A DNA stretch of 55,434 nt, taken from an uncultured Bacilli bacterium. GTDB lineage: Bacteria > Bacillota_I > Bacilli_A > RF39 > UBA660. Under the pieces are notes generated by a model, which saw only the letters and a list, made by a program, of their open reading frames with translations, was not told where the DNA came from and searched no databases. Position numbers and translations under genes: made by a program. The stretch lies in contig CAKPSO010000006.1 in assembly GCA_934183185.1 (NCBI GenBank), forward strand, positions 1 to 55,434, read 5' to 3'. This document shows positions 33,431 to 42,637 of this stretch, piece by piece (position 1 is the first letter of the stretch; each line of letters begins with the position of its first letter).

Positions 33431-34012
33431 ATGAAAGAGATAGTTGATAGCTTTGTATCTGGAACCACAACTTGGTTAATATCATTTGGACCCATAGCTG
33501 GAATATTACTAATATTATTAGAATCAATTATCCCTATGTTACCATTATCTGTTTTTATTACCTTAAATGTAGTATCTTATGGAAATGTCTTAGGCTTTCT
33601 TATATCCTGGATAGCTACTTGTATTGGCTGTATGCTGTCATTCTTTTTATTTCGTAAATCTTTTCAGAATAAGTTATATCATTTTATTAAGAAGAAGGAT
33701 AATGGACAATTAAAGAAAATAATGAATACAATTACTAATATATCTTTTTCTAACTTAGTAGTATTAATAGCACTTCCTTTTTCACCAGCATTTTTAATAA
33801 ATATCTCAGCTGGTTTATCTAAAATTAAAACTAAGAAGTTTTTAGGAGCAATATTATTAGGAAAAATAGTTATGGTATATTTCTGGGGTTATATAGGAAC
33901 ATCATTATTAGAAAGTTTAACTGATATTACGATTTTAATAAAAATAGCTATTTTATTAATTGGATCATTTATTATTTCAAGATTAATAGAAAAGAAATTG
34001 AAAGTGAGGTAG
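33431..34012 (+). CDS. TVP38/TMEM64 (VTT domain) family membrane protein
   Basis: The 193-residue protein has about six helices and the VTT core: LLESIIPMLPLSVFITLNV, GNVLGFLISWIATCIGCMLS, then LIALPFSPAFLINISAGLSK with the family's F-P-x-P or F-S-P-A-F loop, followed by KFLGAILLGKIVMVYFWGYI. It belongs to the same superfamily as the DedA protein upstream, but to the TVP38 branch. The ribosome site AGGTGATC precedes the ATG. It lies 5 bases ahead of rmuC. Confidence 0.8.
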   Translation: MKEIVDSFVSGTTTWLISFGPIAGILLILLESIIPMLPLSVFITLNVVSYGNVLGFLISWIATCIGCMLSFFLFRKSFQNKLYHFIKKKDNGQLKKIMNTITNISFSNLVVLIALPFSPAFLINISAGLSKIKTKKFLGAILLGKIVMVYFWGYIGTSLLESLTDITILIKIAILLIGSFIISRLIEKKLKVR

Positions 34013-34017
34013 ATATA

Positions 34018-35058
34018 ATGGAATATATAATTGTAGCATGTTGCATTATTATTATTTGTTTATTACTAGTACTTATTTTAAAGAAACAGGATAATAGTGA
34101 TATGACAGAAAGATTAGGTAGATTTGAACTTTCTATTACTAAAGATATGAATGAAAATTTTCAGAAATTAAATGATAAGATGGAAGAAAGATTAAATAAG
34201 ATTAATGATCGAGTAAATGAAAGATTAGACCAGAACTTTGAAAAGACTAATAAAACTTTTACTAATGTATTAGAACGTTTAAGTAAGATAGATGAAGCTC
34301 AAAAGAAAATAGATAATCTATCTACTGATATAGTTTCACTACAAAGTATTTTAACTGATAAAAAGAGTAGAGGAATATATGGTGAAGTTAATTTAAAACA
34401 TATTTTAGTTAGTGTCTTTGGCGAAAAGAATGATAAAATTTATCGCTTACAGTGTCCACTACCTAATTCAACTATTGCTGACTGTGTGTTATATGCTCCA
34501 GAACCATTAGGAACAATAGCTATTGACTCTAAGTTTCCTCTTGAAAACTATCAAGCTATGGTAGATAAAAATCTATCCCAGACAGAAAGAGCTATGCATG
34601 AAAAACAGTTTAAGATAGATGTTAAGAAACATATTGATGCTATTAGTAGTAAATATATTATAGATGGAGTAACTTCAGATCAAGCAATTATGTTCCTACC
34701 AGCTGAAGCTATATTTGCTGAGATTAATGCTTATCACACTGATTTAATAGATTATGCTTATAAGAGAAAAGTATGGATAACATCTCCAACTACTTTAATA
34801 TCTACACTAAGTGTTATTCAAATGATTATAAAGAATATTGAAAGAGATAAATATACCTCTATTATTCATGAAGAGCTAAATAAACTTGGTATTGAATTTT
34901 CTCGTTATAAAGAACGTTGGGATAAATTAGCTAAGAGTATTCAAACAGTTAATAAAGATGTAGAAAATGTTTATATAACTACAGAAAAGATCACAAAGAA
35001 ATTTGATTATATTAATCAAGTAGATGTAGATAAACTGGAGGAGAAAAAAGATGAATAA
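34018..35058 (+). CDS. rmuC: DNA recombination protein RmuC
   Basis: The 346-residue protein has an N-terminal membrane helix (residues 2-22), a coiled coil (residues 30-100), and the RmuC domain with DKKSRGIYGEVNLKHIL, LPNSTIADCVLYAPE, AIDSKFPLENYQAM and FLPAEAIFAEINAYH motifs. RmuC limits DNA inversions and other recombination in E. coli and is thought to be a nuclease. It overlaps the next gene by 8 bases. Its place next to a VTT protein is in line with an operon. Confidence 0.92.
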   Translation: MEYIIVACCIIIICLLLVLILKKQDNSDMTERLGRFELSITKDMNENFQKLNDKMEERLNKINDRVNERLDQNFEKTNKTFTNVLERLSKIDEAQKKIDNLSTDIVSLQSILTDKKSRGIYGEVNLKHILVSVFGEKNDKIYRLQCPLPNSTIADCVLYAPEPLGTIAIDSKFPLENYQAMVDKNLSQTERAMHEKQFKIDVKKHIDAISSKYIIDGVTSDQAIMFLPAEAIFAEINAYHTDLIDYAYKRKVWITSPTTLISTLSVIQMIIKNIERDKYTSIIHEELNKLGIEFSRYKERWDKLAKSIQTVNKDVENVYITTEKITKKFDYINQVDVDKLEEKKDE

Positions 35059-35662
35059 AATATATGCTCTAGTTAATAAAATAATTGTGGTTACTTTATA
35101 TGTATTTATGTTATTCCAGCTAGGAATTAAACTTCATAGTATGAGTTTATCAAAAATATTAACTACTCTTAGTATCATACCCATATTATTGGTTCCATTA
35201 TTAATAAAAAAACTGTTCAAATATGATGTTAGTGAAGAGTTAAAGTTAATATATTATTTATTTATAATTGTTTCTTTAGTACTTGGTAGTATTTTAGGAT
35301 TATATTATAAAATATCTTGGTTTGATCTATTAGCTCATTTTTTATCGGGAGCATTTGTATCATTTGCCTCTTTAATTTTAATAAAACACAAGAGATTATT
35401 AAAAAAAGAAAATACTGGTTTTATTATATTATTTATGTTAAGTGCATCTTTAATGGTTGCTTCGTGTTGGGAATTTTTTGAATTCTTCTCTGATAAAATA
35501 TTAGGAGGAGATGTTCAATGGGTAGTTAAAACAGGTGTAGATGATACAATGACAGATATGTTAATAGCATTCTTAGGTAGTATCATTTATAGTATCTATT
35601 TCTTAATACAAGTAAAATTAAATGATAAAAAATATTTTAAAAAATTAAATAGAATTATATAA
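35051..35662 (+). CDS. YjdF-like (DUF2238-type) membrane protein
   Basis: This 203-residue protein has about six membrane helices. The core holds ISWFDLLAHFLSGAFVSF, CWEFFEFFSDKILGGDVQW and TGVDDTMTDMLIAFLGSI, the H-x-x-x-G, W-E-x-x-E-F and DDT-x-x-D motifs of the DUF2238/YjdF-type family. Function unknown. It overlaps rmuC by 8 bases. Confidence 0.6.
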   Translation: MNKIYALVNKIIVVTLYVFMLFQLGIKLHSMSLSKILTTLSIIPILLVPLLIKKLFKYDVSEELKLIYYLFIIVSLVLGSILGLYYKISWFDLLAHFLSGAFVSFASLILIKHKRLLKKENTGFIILFMLSASLMVASCWEFFEFFSDKILGGDVQWVVKTGVDDTMTDMLIAFLGSIIYSIYFLIQVKLNDKKYFKKLNRII

Positions 35663-35676
35663 AAGTGGAGGTTATT

Positions 35677-35940
35677 ATGTCTAAAGATAGTAAAAAAGTA
35701 AAAACACAAAAAACAAAGAAGGATAAAAATCAAATAGTATTATTAATACTACTAATATTAGTAATAGCTGAAGTAATCATGATACCAATAATGATTTATT
35801 CTAAAATAGTTAAACCGTTACCTATAATAATGTTCTTAGTTATACCTACATTATTAGCTATAGGAATACTATTACTTAGTAGAAATGCTTTAATTGACTA
35901 TAAACGTAAACAAGAAAAATTAAATAAATTAAGTAAATAA
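35677..35940 (+). CDS. Small two-helix membrane protein
   Basis: An 87-residue protein with a Lys-rich N-terminus, two membrane helices (residues about 20-42 and 48-68) and a charged tail. The Lys-rich start fits the cytoplasmic side. No family was recognised. GTGGAGG is the ribosome site for ATG 35677; the GTG at 35665 would lie upstream of it. Confidence 0.6.
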   Translation: MSKDSKKVKTQKTKKDKNQIVLLILLILVIAEVIMIPIMIYSKIVKPLPIIMFLVIPTLLAIGILLLSRNALIDYKRKQEKLNKLSK

Positions 35941-35963
35941 ATCTATATTAGTAGGGGATAGTT

Positions 35964-36854
35964 ATGGATAGTAATATAAATTATGAAGAAGTAAATATTA
36001 GTAAAGAAAAAAACTCTAGTAATTCTTATTTTGATGGAGGTTTTATTGAATACTTAGGTTATAGTATTTTAGCGTTTTTAATAACTTTATTTAGTCTTAC
36101 TTTGGCTAAACCATGGGCAGATAAACTTATTATTGAATATAAGATAAGTCATACGGTTTATAATGGTAAAAGATTAAAGTTTGAAGGTAGAGGCAGTGAA
36201 TTATTTGTAGAAAGATTTAAATGGATTCTTCTATCAATTATAACTCTAGGTATATATTCATTCTGGATACCAATAAAGATGAAACAGTGGGTAGTATCAA
36301 ATACTCATTTTGAAGATGAAGATTTAATAAGTGGTGAAAGCTATTTTGAAGGTAATTTATTAGGATTAATTGGAGTTAACTTATTTACTTTCTTTATAAC
36401 CGTAATATCACTTGGTTTATTATTACCATTTGCGGTATGCTATAAAGAAAGATGGATAGCTAAAAATACGGTAATTAATAGGAAAAGGTTACTTTTTGAT
36501 GGAAATGGTTTAAGCTTAATTGGAAACTATTTACTATGGTACTTACTAAGTATTATAACTTTAGGTATTTATGGAATTTGGTTACCAATGAAAGTATATG
36601 GATGGGAAGTAAAAAATACTCATATCAAATTAAAAGATGAAGAGTATAAGAAAGAATCAAGTATTCCCATAGTATTAGGTATAATATTCTTAGTATTATT
36701 ATTACTATTAATGGTATCAAGTTTTTCAAAAGTTGATTGGAATGAAGTAAATAGCATCGATGATATAACAAATATATTAGATCATGATTTAGATGACGAA
36801 TCAAAAAATAATATCCATATAATTGATGATGACAATTACATTAATATTGGGTAA
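35964..36854 (+). CDS. DUF898-like (YjgN) membrane protein with internal duplication
   Basis: The 296-residue protein consists of two copies of an about 95-residue unit. Unit 1 spans residues 22-118 (SYFDGGFIEYLGYSILAFL... FKWILLSIITLGIYSFWIPI) and unit 2 spans 122-222 (SYFEGNLLGLIGVNLF... LLWYLLSIITLGIYGIWLPM). Each has two helices and ends in a W-x-x-x-NTH motif. The SYF-x-G, Y-x-G-K-R-L-x-F-x-G and TLGIYxxW motifs match DUF898. The last 65 residues form another helix and an acidic tail. Ribosome site AGGGGATAG. The operon terminator follows. Confidence 0.75.
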   Translation: MDSNINYEEVNISKEKNSSNSYFDGGFIEYLGYSILAFLITLFSLTLAKPWADKLIIEYKISHTVYNGKRLKFEGRGSELFVERFKWILLSIITLGIYSFWIPIKMKQWVVSNTHFEDEDLISGESYFEGNLLGLIGVNLFTFFITVISLGLLLPFAVCYKERWIAKNTVINRKRLLFDGNGLSLIGNYLLWYLLSIITLGIYGIWLPMKVYGWEVKNTHIKLKDEEYKKESSIPIVLGIIFLVLLLLLMVSSFSKVDWNEVNSIDDITNILDHDLDDESKNNIHIIDDDNYINIG

Positions 36855-36879
36855 TATATAATAGTATTAAGTAAAGATG

Positions 36880-36919
36880 AGCAGTATATAATCTTTTTGA
36901 TTATTGCTGCTTATTTTTT
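36880..36919 (+). terminator. Terminator of the membrane-protein operon
   Basis: AGCAGTATATAATC and GATTATTGCTGCT pair (one bulge) around T5 and are followed by a T-rich run. It follows the DUF898 stop by 25 bases. Confidence 0.7.
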
Positions 36920-36937
36920 ATATATAAGGAAAGTCTG

Positions 36938-36963
36938 TTCGAATCATTATTAAATAAAAAAGA
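36938..36963 (+). repeat. 26-bp dispersed repeat, copy 1
   Basis: TTCGAATCATTATTAAATAA (36938-36957) and the following AAAAGA match 51109-51134 with two mismatches in 26 bases. TTCGAATC is also the T-loop sequence of many tRNAs, so both copies may be traces of integration at tRNA genes, though this is unproven. Confidence 0.4.
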
Positions 36964-37045
36964 GTCAAGTTAAATGCAACAGGGGTAGAATTTACTTTGA
37001 AATTTCAGACACTTAATTATCAAGCAAATACATAAAAAAACATTA

Positions 37046-37074
37046 TTGACATAAACTAATAAATGAATTATAAT
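37046..37074 (+). promoter_or_regulatory. Consensus promoter of the T-box/gatCAB operon
   Basis: TTGACA (37046-37051), a 17-base spacer and TATAAT (37069-37074) match the sigma-A consensus. Transcription would begin just before the T-box stem I. Confidence 0.85.
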
Positions 37075-37081
37075 CTAGTCA

Positions 37082-37317
37082 ATGACAGAGAAGAAGAGGA
37101 GTAATATTGTCCCTTTTATCAAGCGAGTTAGGTATGGTGGAAGCTAACATAAAATACAGTATGAAAAACACTTTGGAGTTATCTATGTGAAATAAGTAAC
37201 ATAGATCGGAAGTAAACCGTTATCATATTACTAAAGAGATCATAGAAATATGATAATTAGGGTGGTACCGCGGATTCAACAGTAATTCGTCCCTTAGGGG
37301 ATTAATTACTGTTTTTA
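37082..37317 (+). promoter_or_regulatory. T-box leader, tRNA-Asn-type, upstream of gatCAB
   Basis: All T-box elements are recognisable in order: the AGAGAAGAAGAGG region near the 5' end, the AGCGAGTTAGGTATGGTGGAAGCTAAC apical part of stem I (positions 37122-37148), the specifier region ATGAAAAACACTTTGGAG with the likely codon AAC (37167-37169) for Asn, then the T-box sequence AGGGTGGTACCGCG (37259-37272), and an intrinsic terminator with stem AACAGTAATT/AATTACTGTT followed by T-rich sequence. Uncharged tRNA binds the specifier and the T-box and prevents termination. The AAC specifier makes tRNA-Asn the regulator, which suits an operon that makes Asn-tRNA by transamidation. Confidence 0.9.
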
Positions 37318-37341
37318 TTTTGTTTAGAAAGGATGATGAAT

Positions 37342-37638
37342 ATGGCAGTTTTCACAAAAGAAATGGTTGATGACTATGCCGATAAACTATTAATCGGTTT
37401 AACAGATGAAGAAAATCAAATGGTATTAGATGAATTTGAAGTTATTGATAAAAATATTGATTTAATAAATAAAATACCTAATATAAATCAAGTAGAACCA
37501 ATGACACACTGTTTAGATGATTTTGAGTTCAAACTTAGAGAAGATGAAGCAGAAGAATCAATTGATATAGAAGATTTACTTTCTAACTGTGATGTTTGTA
37601 CAGATAGGGAAGTTGAAGTACCAAAGGTGGTGGAATAA
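37342..37638 (+). CDS. gatC: Asp/Glu-tRNA amidotransferase subunit C
   Basis: The 98-residue protein (from ATG 37342) reads FTKEMVDDYADKLLIGLTDE at its start and EFEVIDKNIDLINKIPNINQVEPMTH in the middle. The latter is the GatC family's helix followed by V-E-P-(M/T)-x-H. GatC stabilises GatA and GatB. The first two ATGs at 37333 and 37336 lie too near to GAAAGGA to have spacing, so 37342 is the better start. The C-terminus has an unusual acidic extension with three Cys (SNCDVCTDREVEV...). Confidence 0.85.
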   Translation: MAVFTKEMVDDYADKLLIGLTDEENQMVLDEFEVIDKNIDLINKIPNINQVEPMTHCLDDFEFKLREDEAEESIDIEDLLSNCDVCTDREVEVPKVVE

Positions 37639-37642
37639 TAAT

Positions 37643-39097
37643 ATGTATATGGAAAAAACTATTAAAGAATTACATGAGGATTTAATAAATAAAAAAATAA
37701 CTAGTGATGAACTTGTAAAAGAATCACTTGAAAAATCTCATGAAGTACAAGATAAATATAATGCATTTGTTACTATTTTGGATGATGCTAAGGGAGAAGA
37801 TGTTACAGATAACGTATTATCTGGAATTCCTTATGGAGTTAAGGACAATTATTCAACAAAAGGTATTTTATCTACGGGGTCATCGAATACATTAAAAGAT
37901 TATGTACCATTTTTTGATGCAACCGCAATAATAAACTTAAAACGCGCAAATGCCGTTATGGTTAATAAAACAGTGATGGATGAATTTGGAATGGGAGGAA
38001 CTGGAACAACTGGTCATACTGGTGTTGTTAAAAATCCATGGGATAGGACTCGTATGTGTGCTGGATCTAGTGCTGGATCAGCATGTGCAGTAGCTGCAGG
38101 GGTATATCCTTACGCAACAGGATCAGATACAGGAGACTCTATTAGAAAACCAGCTGCTTATTGTGGAATAGTTGGATATAAACCAACATATGGAATGATT
38201 TCTAGATATGGATTGTTTGCCTTTGCATCAAGCTTAGATCACTTAGGAGTATTATCTAGATGTGTAGAAGATGCCGCTATTGTTGTTGATAATATGAAGG
38301 GAATCGACAAATATGATATGACTAGTTGGGATTCAAGTAAAATAAATTTATATAAAGATTTAAATAAAGATGTTAAAGGTAAAAAACTTTGTTATATAAA
38401 AGAAATATGTGATATAGAAAATTATCCAAATGCAAGTAAGGAACTTAAAGAACATTTAGAAAACTTTAAAGAAAAATTAAAACTTTGTAAAGAACTTGGA
38501 ATGGAAGTTGATGCAGTATCTATTGATAAAACACTTCTTAATGCACTACCTAGTGTTTATGTAGTTATTTCATGTGCTGAAGCAACAAGCAATATGTCTA
38601 ATTTAACAGGATTTATTTTTGGACCAAGAGGAGAAGGAAAATCTTATTTTGAACAAATGAAAGACCATAGAACAAAAGGATTTTCACCACTTATTAAAAG
38701 AAGATTTGTAATAGGTTCATATGTACTTCAAAAACAAAATAAAGATAGATATTTCTATAATGCACAAAGAGTTAGAAGACTATTAGTTGATGAGTGGAAA
38801 AAACTTTATCAAAAATATGATGCTGTAATATTACCTGTTGGTAGTGGACCTGCAAAACATTTAGATGGATCAAAGGATATCCTAGATCATAACACAGCAG
38901 CTTTAGAAGAACATTTACAAGTTGGAAACTTTGGTGGATTCCCATCAATTACTATACCAGATGGATTTATAGATAATCTTCCAGTTGCTTTAAATATTAC
39001 TGGTAATTGTTATAATGACCAAACTGTACTTAATATTGCATATGCATTAGAAAGTAAAATGAATTATAAAAATCAAATTGCTAAGGAGGTTAAATAA
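37643..39097 (+). CDS. gatA: Asp/Glu-tRNA amidotransferase subunit A
   Basis: This 484-residue amidase releases ammonia from glutamine or asparagine for the transamidation. The amidase triad is visible: Lys in IPYGVKDNYSTKG, Ser in CAGSSAGSACAVAAG (the Gly/Ser-rich signature) and Ser in TGSDTGDSIRKPAAYCG. Later come the GatA segments FGPRGEGKSYFEQM and KRRFVIGSYVL. Ribosome site AAAGGTGGTGG; the stop codon overlaps the gatB start by one base (TAATG). Confidence 0.95.
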   Translation: MYMEKTIKELHEDLINKKITSDELVKESLEKSHEVQDKYNAFVTILDDAKGEDVTDNVLSGIPYGVKDNYSTKGILSTGSSNTLKDYVPFFDATAIINLKRANAVMVNKTVMDEFGMGGTGTTGHTGVVKNPWDRTRMCAGSSAGSACAVAAGVYPYATGSDTGDSIRKPAAYCGIVGYKPTYGMISRYGLFAFASSLDHLGVLSRCVEDAAIVVDNMKGIDKYDMTSWDSSKINLYKDLNKDVKGKKLCYIKEICDIENYPNASKELKEHLENFKEKLKLCKELGMEVDAVSIDKTLLNALPSVYVVISCAEATSNMSNLTGFIFGPRGEGKSYFEQMKDHRTKGFSPLIKRRFVIGSYVLQKQNKDRYFYNAQRVRRLLVDEWKKLYQKYDAVILPVGSGPAKHLDGSKDILDHNTAALEEHLQVGNFGGFPSITIPDGFIDNLPVALNITGNCYNDQTVLNIAYALESKMNYKNQIAKEVK

Positions 39098-40560
39098 TGA
39101 ATAACTATTTAGTAATGATAGGACTTGAAATGCACTGTGAGATAAGTAAAACTAAAACTAAAGTATTTTCGAGTGCTAGAAATGGATATACTGAACTTCC
39201 TAATTCAAATATAAGACCAGTTGATATGGGATTTCCTGGAACACTTCCAGTTGTAAATAAAGAAGCTGTTAAATTTGCACTAATGGCATCAATGATTTTA
39301 AATTGTAAACAACCTGAATATATGTATTTTGAAAGAAAAAACTATTATTACCCTGATATGCCAAAAAACTATCAAATTACACAAGATACAAAACCAATAC
39401 CAGTTGGAATAGATGGATATTTAGATTACGAATGTAATGGTGAAAAGAAAAGAGCAATAGTTGATAATATTCACTTAGAAGAAGATGCAGCAGCAAGTGA
39501 ACATCTTAGTTCAACTACTTTAATTAACTATAATAGAGCTGGAGTTCCACTTCTTGAACTTGTAACACCACCATGTTTTCATTCAGCAGATGAAGCAGTA
39601 GCATTTTTAGAGACAATGAGAAGTATTTATCAATATGCTGGAATAAGTGATGCTGATAGTAAAAAGGGTCAAATAAGATGTGATGTTAATGTTTCAATAA
39701 TGGATAAAAATCTAGATCCAACAGATAGTAATAACTGGGGAACTAAAGTTGAAATGAAAAATGTTAATACATTTAGTGGTGTAAGAGATTGCATTAATTA
39801 TGAAATCGAAAGACAAATAGAAGCAAAAGAAGACGGAAATTATGATGAAGTTGTTGTTCAAGAAACAAGAAGATGGGATGATGAATCTGGTACTACAATA
39901 CGTATGAGAGATAAAGTAGATGCGATTGATTATAAATACTTTGTAGAACCAAATATTCCAAAATACAAAATAACAAAAGAATGGTTAGAAGAAATAAGAA
40001 AATCAATTCCAGCTCTAGCTAATGAAAGAAAGGATAAATATATAAACGAGATTGGTCTATCAGAATATGATGCTAAAGTATTAGTAAAAGAAAAAGCTGT
40101 TTCAGATTATTTTGATGAAACAGTAAATGAAGGAGCAGATCCTAAACTTGCATCAAACTGGTTAACTAGTGTTATTCTTGGACATTTAAATAAATTAGAA
40201 CTAACTATTAATGACATTTATCTAACTCCTAAAATGCTATGTGAACTTATTAAAAAAGTAACTAGTGGTGAAATCTCAATCAAGCAAGGAAAAGAAGTAC
40301 TATTTAAATCCCTTACCGAAAATGTTGATCCAATAAAAGTAGTAGAAGAATCAGGTATGAAGCAAATAGGAAGTAGTGATGAAATACTAAAAGTAGTATT
40401 AGAAGTACTAGATGAGCAACCACAAGCAATTACTCAATACAAATCTGGACGTACTAACATAGTCGATTTCCTAGTAGGTCAAGTAATGAAAAAGACTAAG
40501 GGCCAAGCCAATCCAGCCATTACTCGTAATATGCTAATAGAAAAGATAGAAGAACGCTAA
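39097..40560 (+). CDS. gatB: Asp/Glu-tRNA amidotransferase subunit B
   Basis: The 487-residue protein phosphorylates misacylated Asp-tRNA-Asn or Glu-tRNA-Gln and transfers ammonia. It begins with YLVMIGLEMHCEISKTKTK (the GLExHxQL-type opening with C replacing V), then FPGTLPVVN, the FERKNYYYPDMPKNYQITQ motif, and DFNRAG-like INYNRAGVPLLELVT, and ends with the YqeY-like tail (IVDFLVGQVMKKTKGQANPA). The end of the gene uses more CGT/CTA codons than the rest. The DUF1653 gene follows after one base. Confidence 0.95.
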   Translation: MNNYLVMIGLEMHCEISKTKTKVFSSARNGYTELPNSNIRPVDMGFPGTLPVVNKEAVKFALMASMILNCKQPEYMYFERKNYYYPDMPKNYQITQDTKPIPVGIDGYLDYECNGEKKRAIVDNIHLEEDAAASEHLSSTTLINYNRAGVPLLELVTPPCFHSADEAVAFLETMRSIYQYAGISDADSKKGQIRCDVNVSIMDKNLDPTDSNNWGTKVEMKNVNTFSGVRDCINYEIERQIEAKEDGNYDEVVVQETRRWDDESGTTIRMRDKVDAIDYKYFVEPNIPKYKITKEWLEEIRKSIPALANERKDKYINEIGLSEYDAKVLVKEKAVSDYFDETVNEGADPKLASNWLTSVILGHLNKLELTINDIYLTPKMLCELIKKVTSGEISIKQGKEVLFKSLTENVDPIKVVEESGMKQIGSSDEILKVVLEVLDEQPQAITQYKSGRTNIVDFLVGQVMKKTKGQANPAITRNMLIEKIEER

Positions 40561-40561
40561 T

Positions 40562-40834
40562 ATGGAAAGAATTATAGAAGTAGGTAAATTATACCATCAC
40601 TTTAAAGGACATAAATATATAGTAAGAGCTATAGCTTATGACAGTGAAAAATATCATGAAGATGATAAAGAAACTTCAAGAGTAGTTGTATATGAAGATA
40701 TAGAACGTAATATATATTGGGTAAGACCTTATGATATGTTTAATTCTTTAGTTGATAGAAAGAAATATCCTAATATTAAACAGAAATATCGTTTTGAAGA
40801 AATAAGAAAGGAAGATATAAATGAAAGCAAATAA
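40562..40834 (+). CDS. DUF1653 family protein
   Basis: A 90-residue protein with the DUF1653 core: VGKLYHHFKGHKYIVRAIAY and SRVVVYEDIERNIYWVRPYDMF, matching the Y-x-H-F-K-G-x-x-Y-x-V and V-V-Y-x-x-x-x-x-x-x-x-W-V-R-P motifs. Its function is unknown, and members are small soluble proteins often found alone. It overlaps aspS by 14 bases and starts one base after gatB, so its presence here may be significant for translation of aspS. Confidence 0.8.
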   Translation: MERIIEVGKLYHHFKGHKYIVRAIAYDSEKYHEDDKETSRVVVYEDIERNIYWVRPYDMFNSLVDRKKYPNIKQKYRFEEIRKEDINESK

Positions 40835-42566
40835 ATATCGTAATGAATACTGTGGAAATGTAAATGAATCATGGATTGATAAGAGTATAAAACTATCAGG
40901 ATGGATAGAAAATATTAGAGACCATGGTGGAGTAATTTTCGTTGATTTAAGAGATGAATATGGTACAGTTCAATTAGTTAGTAACGATGATAGTATATTT
41001 AATGGTTTAACTAAAGAATCTACTATTATGGTTGATGGTACTGTTAGAAAGAGAAATGAAGAAGACTATAATCCTAATATTGAAACTGGTAAGTTAGAAG
41101 TATTAGTAAATAATATTGAAGTATTAGGAAAAGCTAAAAATGTTTTACCATTTGAAGTAAAAACATCACATGAAGTAGGAGAAGATGTACGTCTAAAACA
41201 TCGTTATTTAGATTTAAGAAATAAAAAAGTACATGATAATATTGTCTTCAGAAGTAAACTATTAAAATATATTCGTGAAAAAATGGATAGCTTAGGTTTT
41301 ACCGAAGTTCAAACACCAATTATTACAGCATCATCACCAGAGGGAGCAAGAGACTTTTTGATTCCATCACGTAAGTTTCATGGTAAATTTTATGCTCTAC
41401 CACAAGCACCTCAAGTATTTAAAGAGTTATTAATGGTAGGTGGTTTTGATAAATACTATCAGATAGCTCCATGCTTTAGAGATGAAGATTGTAGAGCTGA
41501 TCGTACTTTAGAATTTTACCAATTAGACTTTGAAATGAGTTTTGTGGAAGAAGAAGATGTATACGAAATAGGAGAAGATATATTCTATTCTATCTTTACT
41601 AAGTTTAGTAATCGTGAAGTTTCTCCACGTCCATTTAGAAGAATTTCTTATGAAGAGGCTATGCTAAAATATGGTACGGATAAACCAGATTTAAGAAATC
41701 CATTAGAAATAGTTGATATAAGTGAAATATTTACTGAAAGTGAATTTAAACCATTTAGAGGTAATACAGTTAGAGCTATTAAAGTAGATGGTATTGCAGA
41801 TAAGAGTAATTCTTGGTTTAATGAATTGGTTGATTATGCATCATCTATTGGAATGCCAGGTATTGGTTATATTACTGTTCAAGATGATAAATCATTAAAA
41901 GGACCTATAGATAAATTCTTATCAGATGAAGATAGAAAAGAATTATTTGATAAATGTAATCTAGAAGTAGGTAGTGTATTATTCTTTATAGCTAATAAGA
42001 AGGAAAAAGTAGCTGCTAGGTTTGCAGGACAAATTCGTACTGAGTTAGGTAGAAAACTAGAACTAATTGACCCTAATAAGTATGAATTCTGTATTATTAA
42101 TGATTTCCCAATGTTTGAATATAATGAGGAAGAAGGAAAATATGATTTCTGTCATAATCCATTTAGTATGCCACATGGTGGAATTGAGGCTTTAACTAAA
42201 GAAAATATGGATAGTTTATTAGCATACCAGTATGATTTTGTATGTAATGGTAATGAAATGGCTAGTGGAGCTGTTAGAAATCACAGTGTACCTTGCTTAG
42301 AAAAAGCGTTTGAGTTAGTAGGGTATACTAAGGATGTAGTGGAAAAAAGATTCTCATCTCTATATAATGCTTTCCAATACGGTGCACCTCCACATGCAGG
42401 TATGGCTCCTGGAATTGATCGTATTATTATGCTATTAAGAGATGAACCAAACTTAAGGGAAGTACAGGCATTTCCTATGAGTGTTAGTGGTATGGATGCC
42501 ATGATGGGATGTCCTAGTGAAGTCTCAGAACAGCAGTTAAGAGAGATTCATATTAAAATTAGATAA
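40821..42566 (+). CDS. aspS: Aspartyl-tRNA synthetase, bacterial type
   Basis: The 581-residue class IIb synthetase has the OB-fold anticodon domain (residues 15-110, with SGWIENIRDHGGVIFVDLRD), motif 2 around CFRDEDCRADRTLEFYQLD, the GAD insertion domain (residues about 280-420), and motif 3 in GMAPGIDRIIMLL. An AspRS that charges tRNA-Asn as well as tRNA-Asp would feed the amidotransferase upstream. Whether this one is non-discriminating cannot be read from my inspection, but the operon with gatCAB and an Asn T-box argues for it. Confidence 0.94.
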   Translation: MKANKYRNEYCGNVNESWIDKSIKLSGWIENIRDHGGVIFVDLRDEYGTVQLVSNDDSIFNGLTKESTIMVDGTVRKRNEEDYNPNIETGKLEVLVNNIEVLGKAKNVLPFEVKTSHEVGEDVRLKHRYLDLRNKKVHDNIVFRSKLLKYIREKMDSLGFTEVQTPIITASSPEGARDFLIPSRKFHGKFYALPQAPQVFKELLMVGGFDKYYQIAPCFRDEDCRADRTLEFYQLDFEMSFVEEEDVYEIGEDIFYSIFTKFSNREVSPRPFRRISYEEAMLKYGTDKPDLRNPLEIVDISEIFTESEFKPFRGNTVRAIKVDGIADKSNSWFNELVDYASSIGMPGIGYITVQDDKSLKGPIDKFLSDEDRKELFDKCNLEVGSVLFFIANKKEKVAARFAGQIRTELGRKLELIDPNKYEFCIINDFPMFEYNEEEGKYDFCHNPFSMPHGGIEALTKENMDSLLAYQYDFVCNGNEMASGAVRNHSVPCLEKAFELVGYTKDVVEKRFSSLYNAFQYGAPPHAGMAPGIDRIIMLLRDEPNLREVQAFPMSVSGMDAMMGCPSEVSEQQLREIHIKIR

Positions 42567-42585
42567 ACTTTTTTAAAAAAAAGTA

Positions 42586-42614
42586 TTGTCAAACTGAAAA
42601 ATGTATTATATAAT
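42586..42614 (+). promoter_or_regulatory. Promoter of the tRNA-Asn/tRNA-Glu pair
   Basis: TTGTCA (42586-42591), a 17-base spacer and TATAAT (42609-42614) lie 24 bases ahead of the tRNA-Asn 5' end. The -10 is perfect and the -35 matches five of six positions. Confidence 0.75.
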
Positions 42615-42637
42615 TAAATGGCTTTATGTGAATGAAT

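Noticed and set aside
36855..37045. A riboswitch other than the T-box in the stretch before the gatCAB promoter
   Set aside because: Only a terminator and a 26-bp repeat are visible; no conserved riboswitch core was found.
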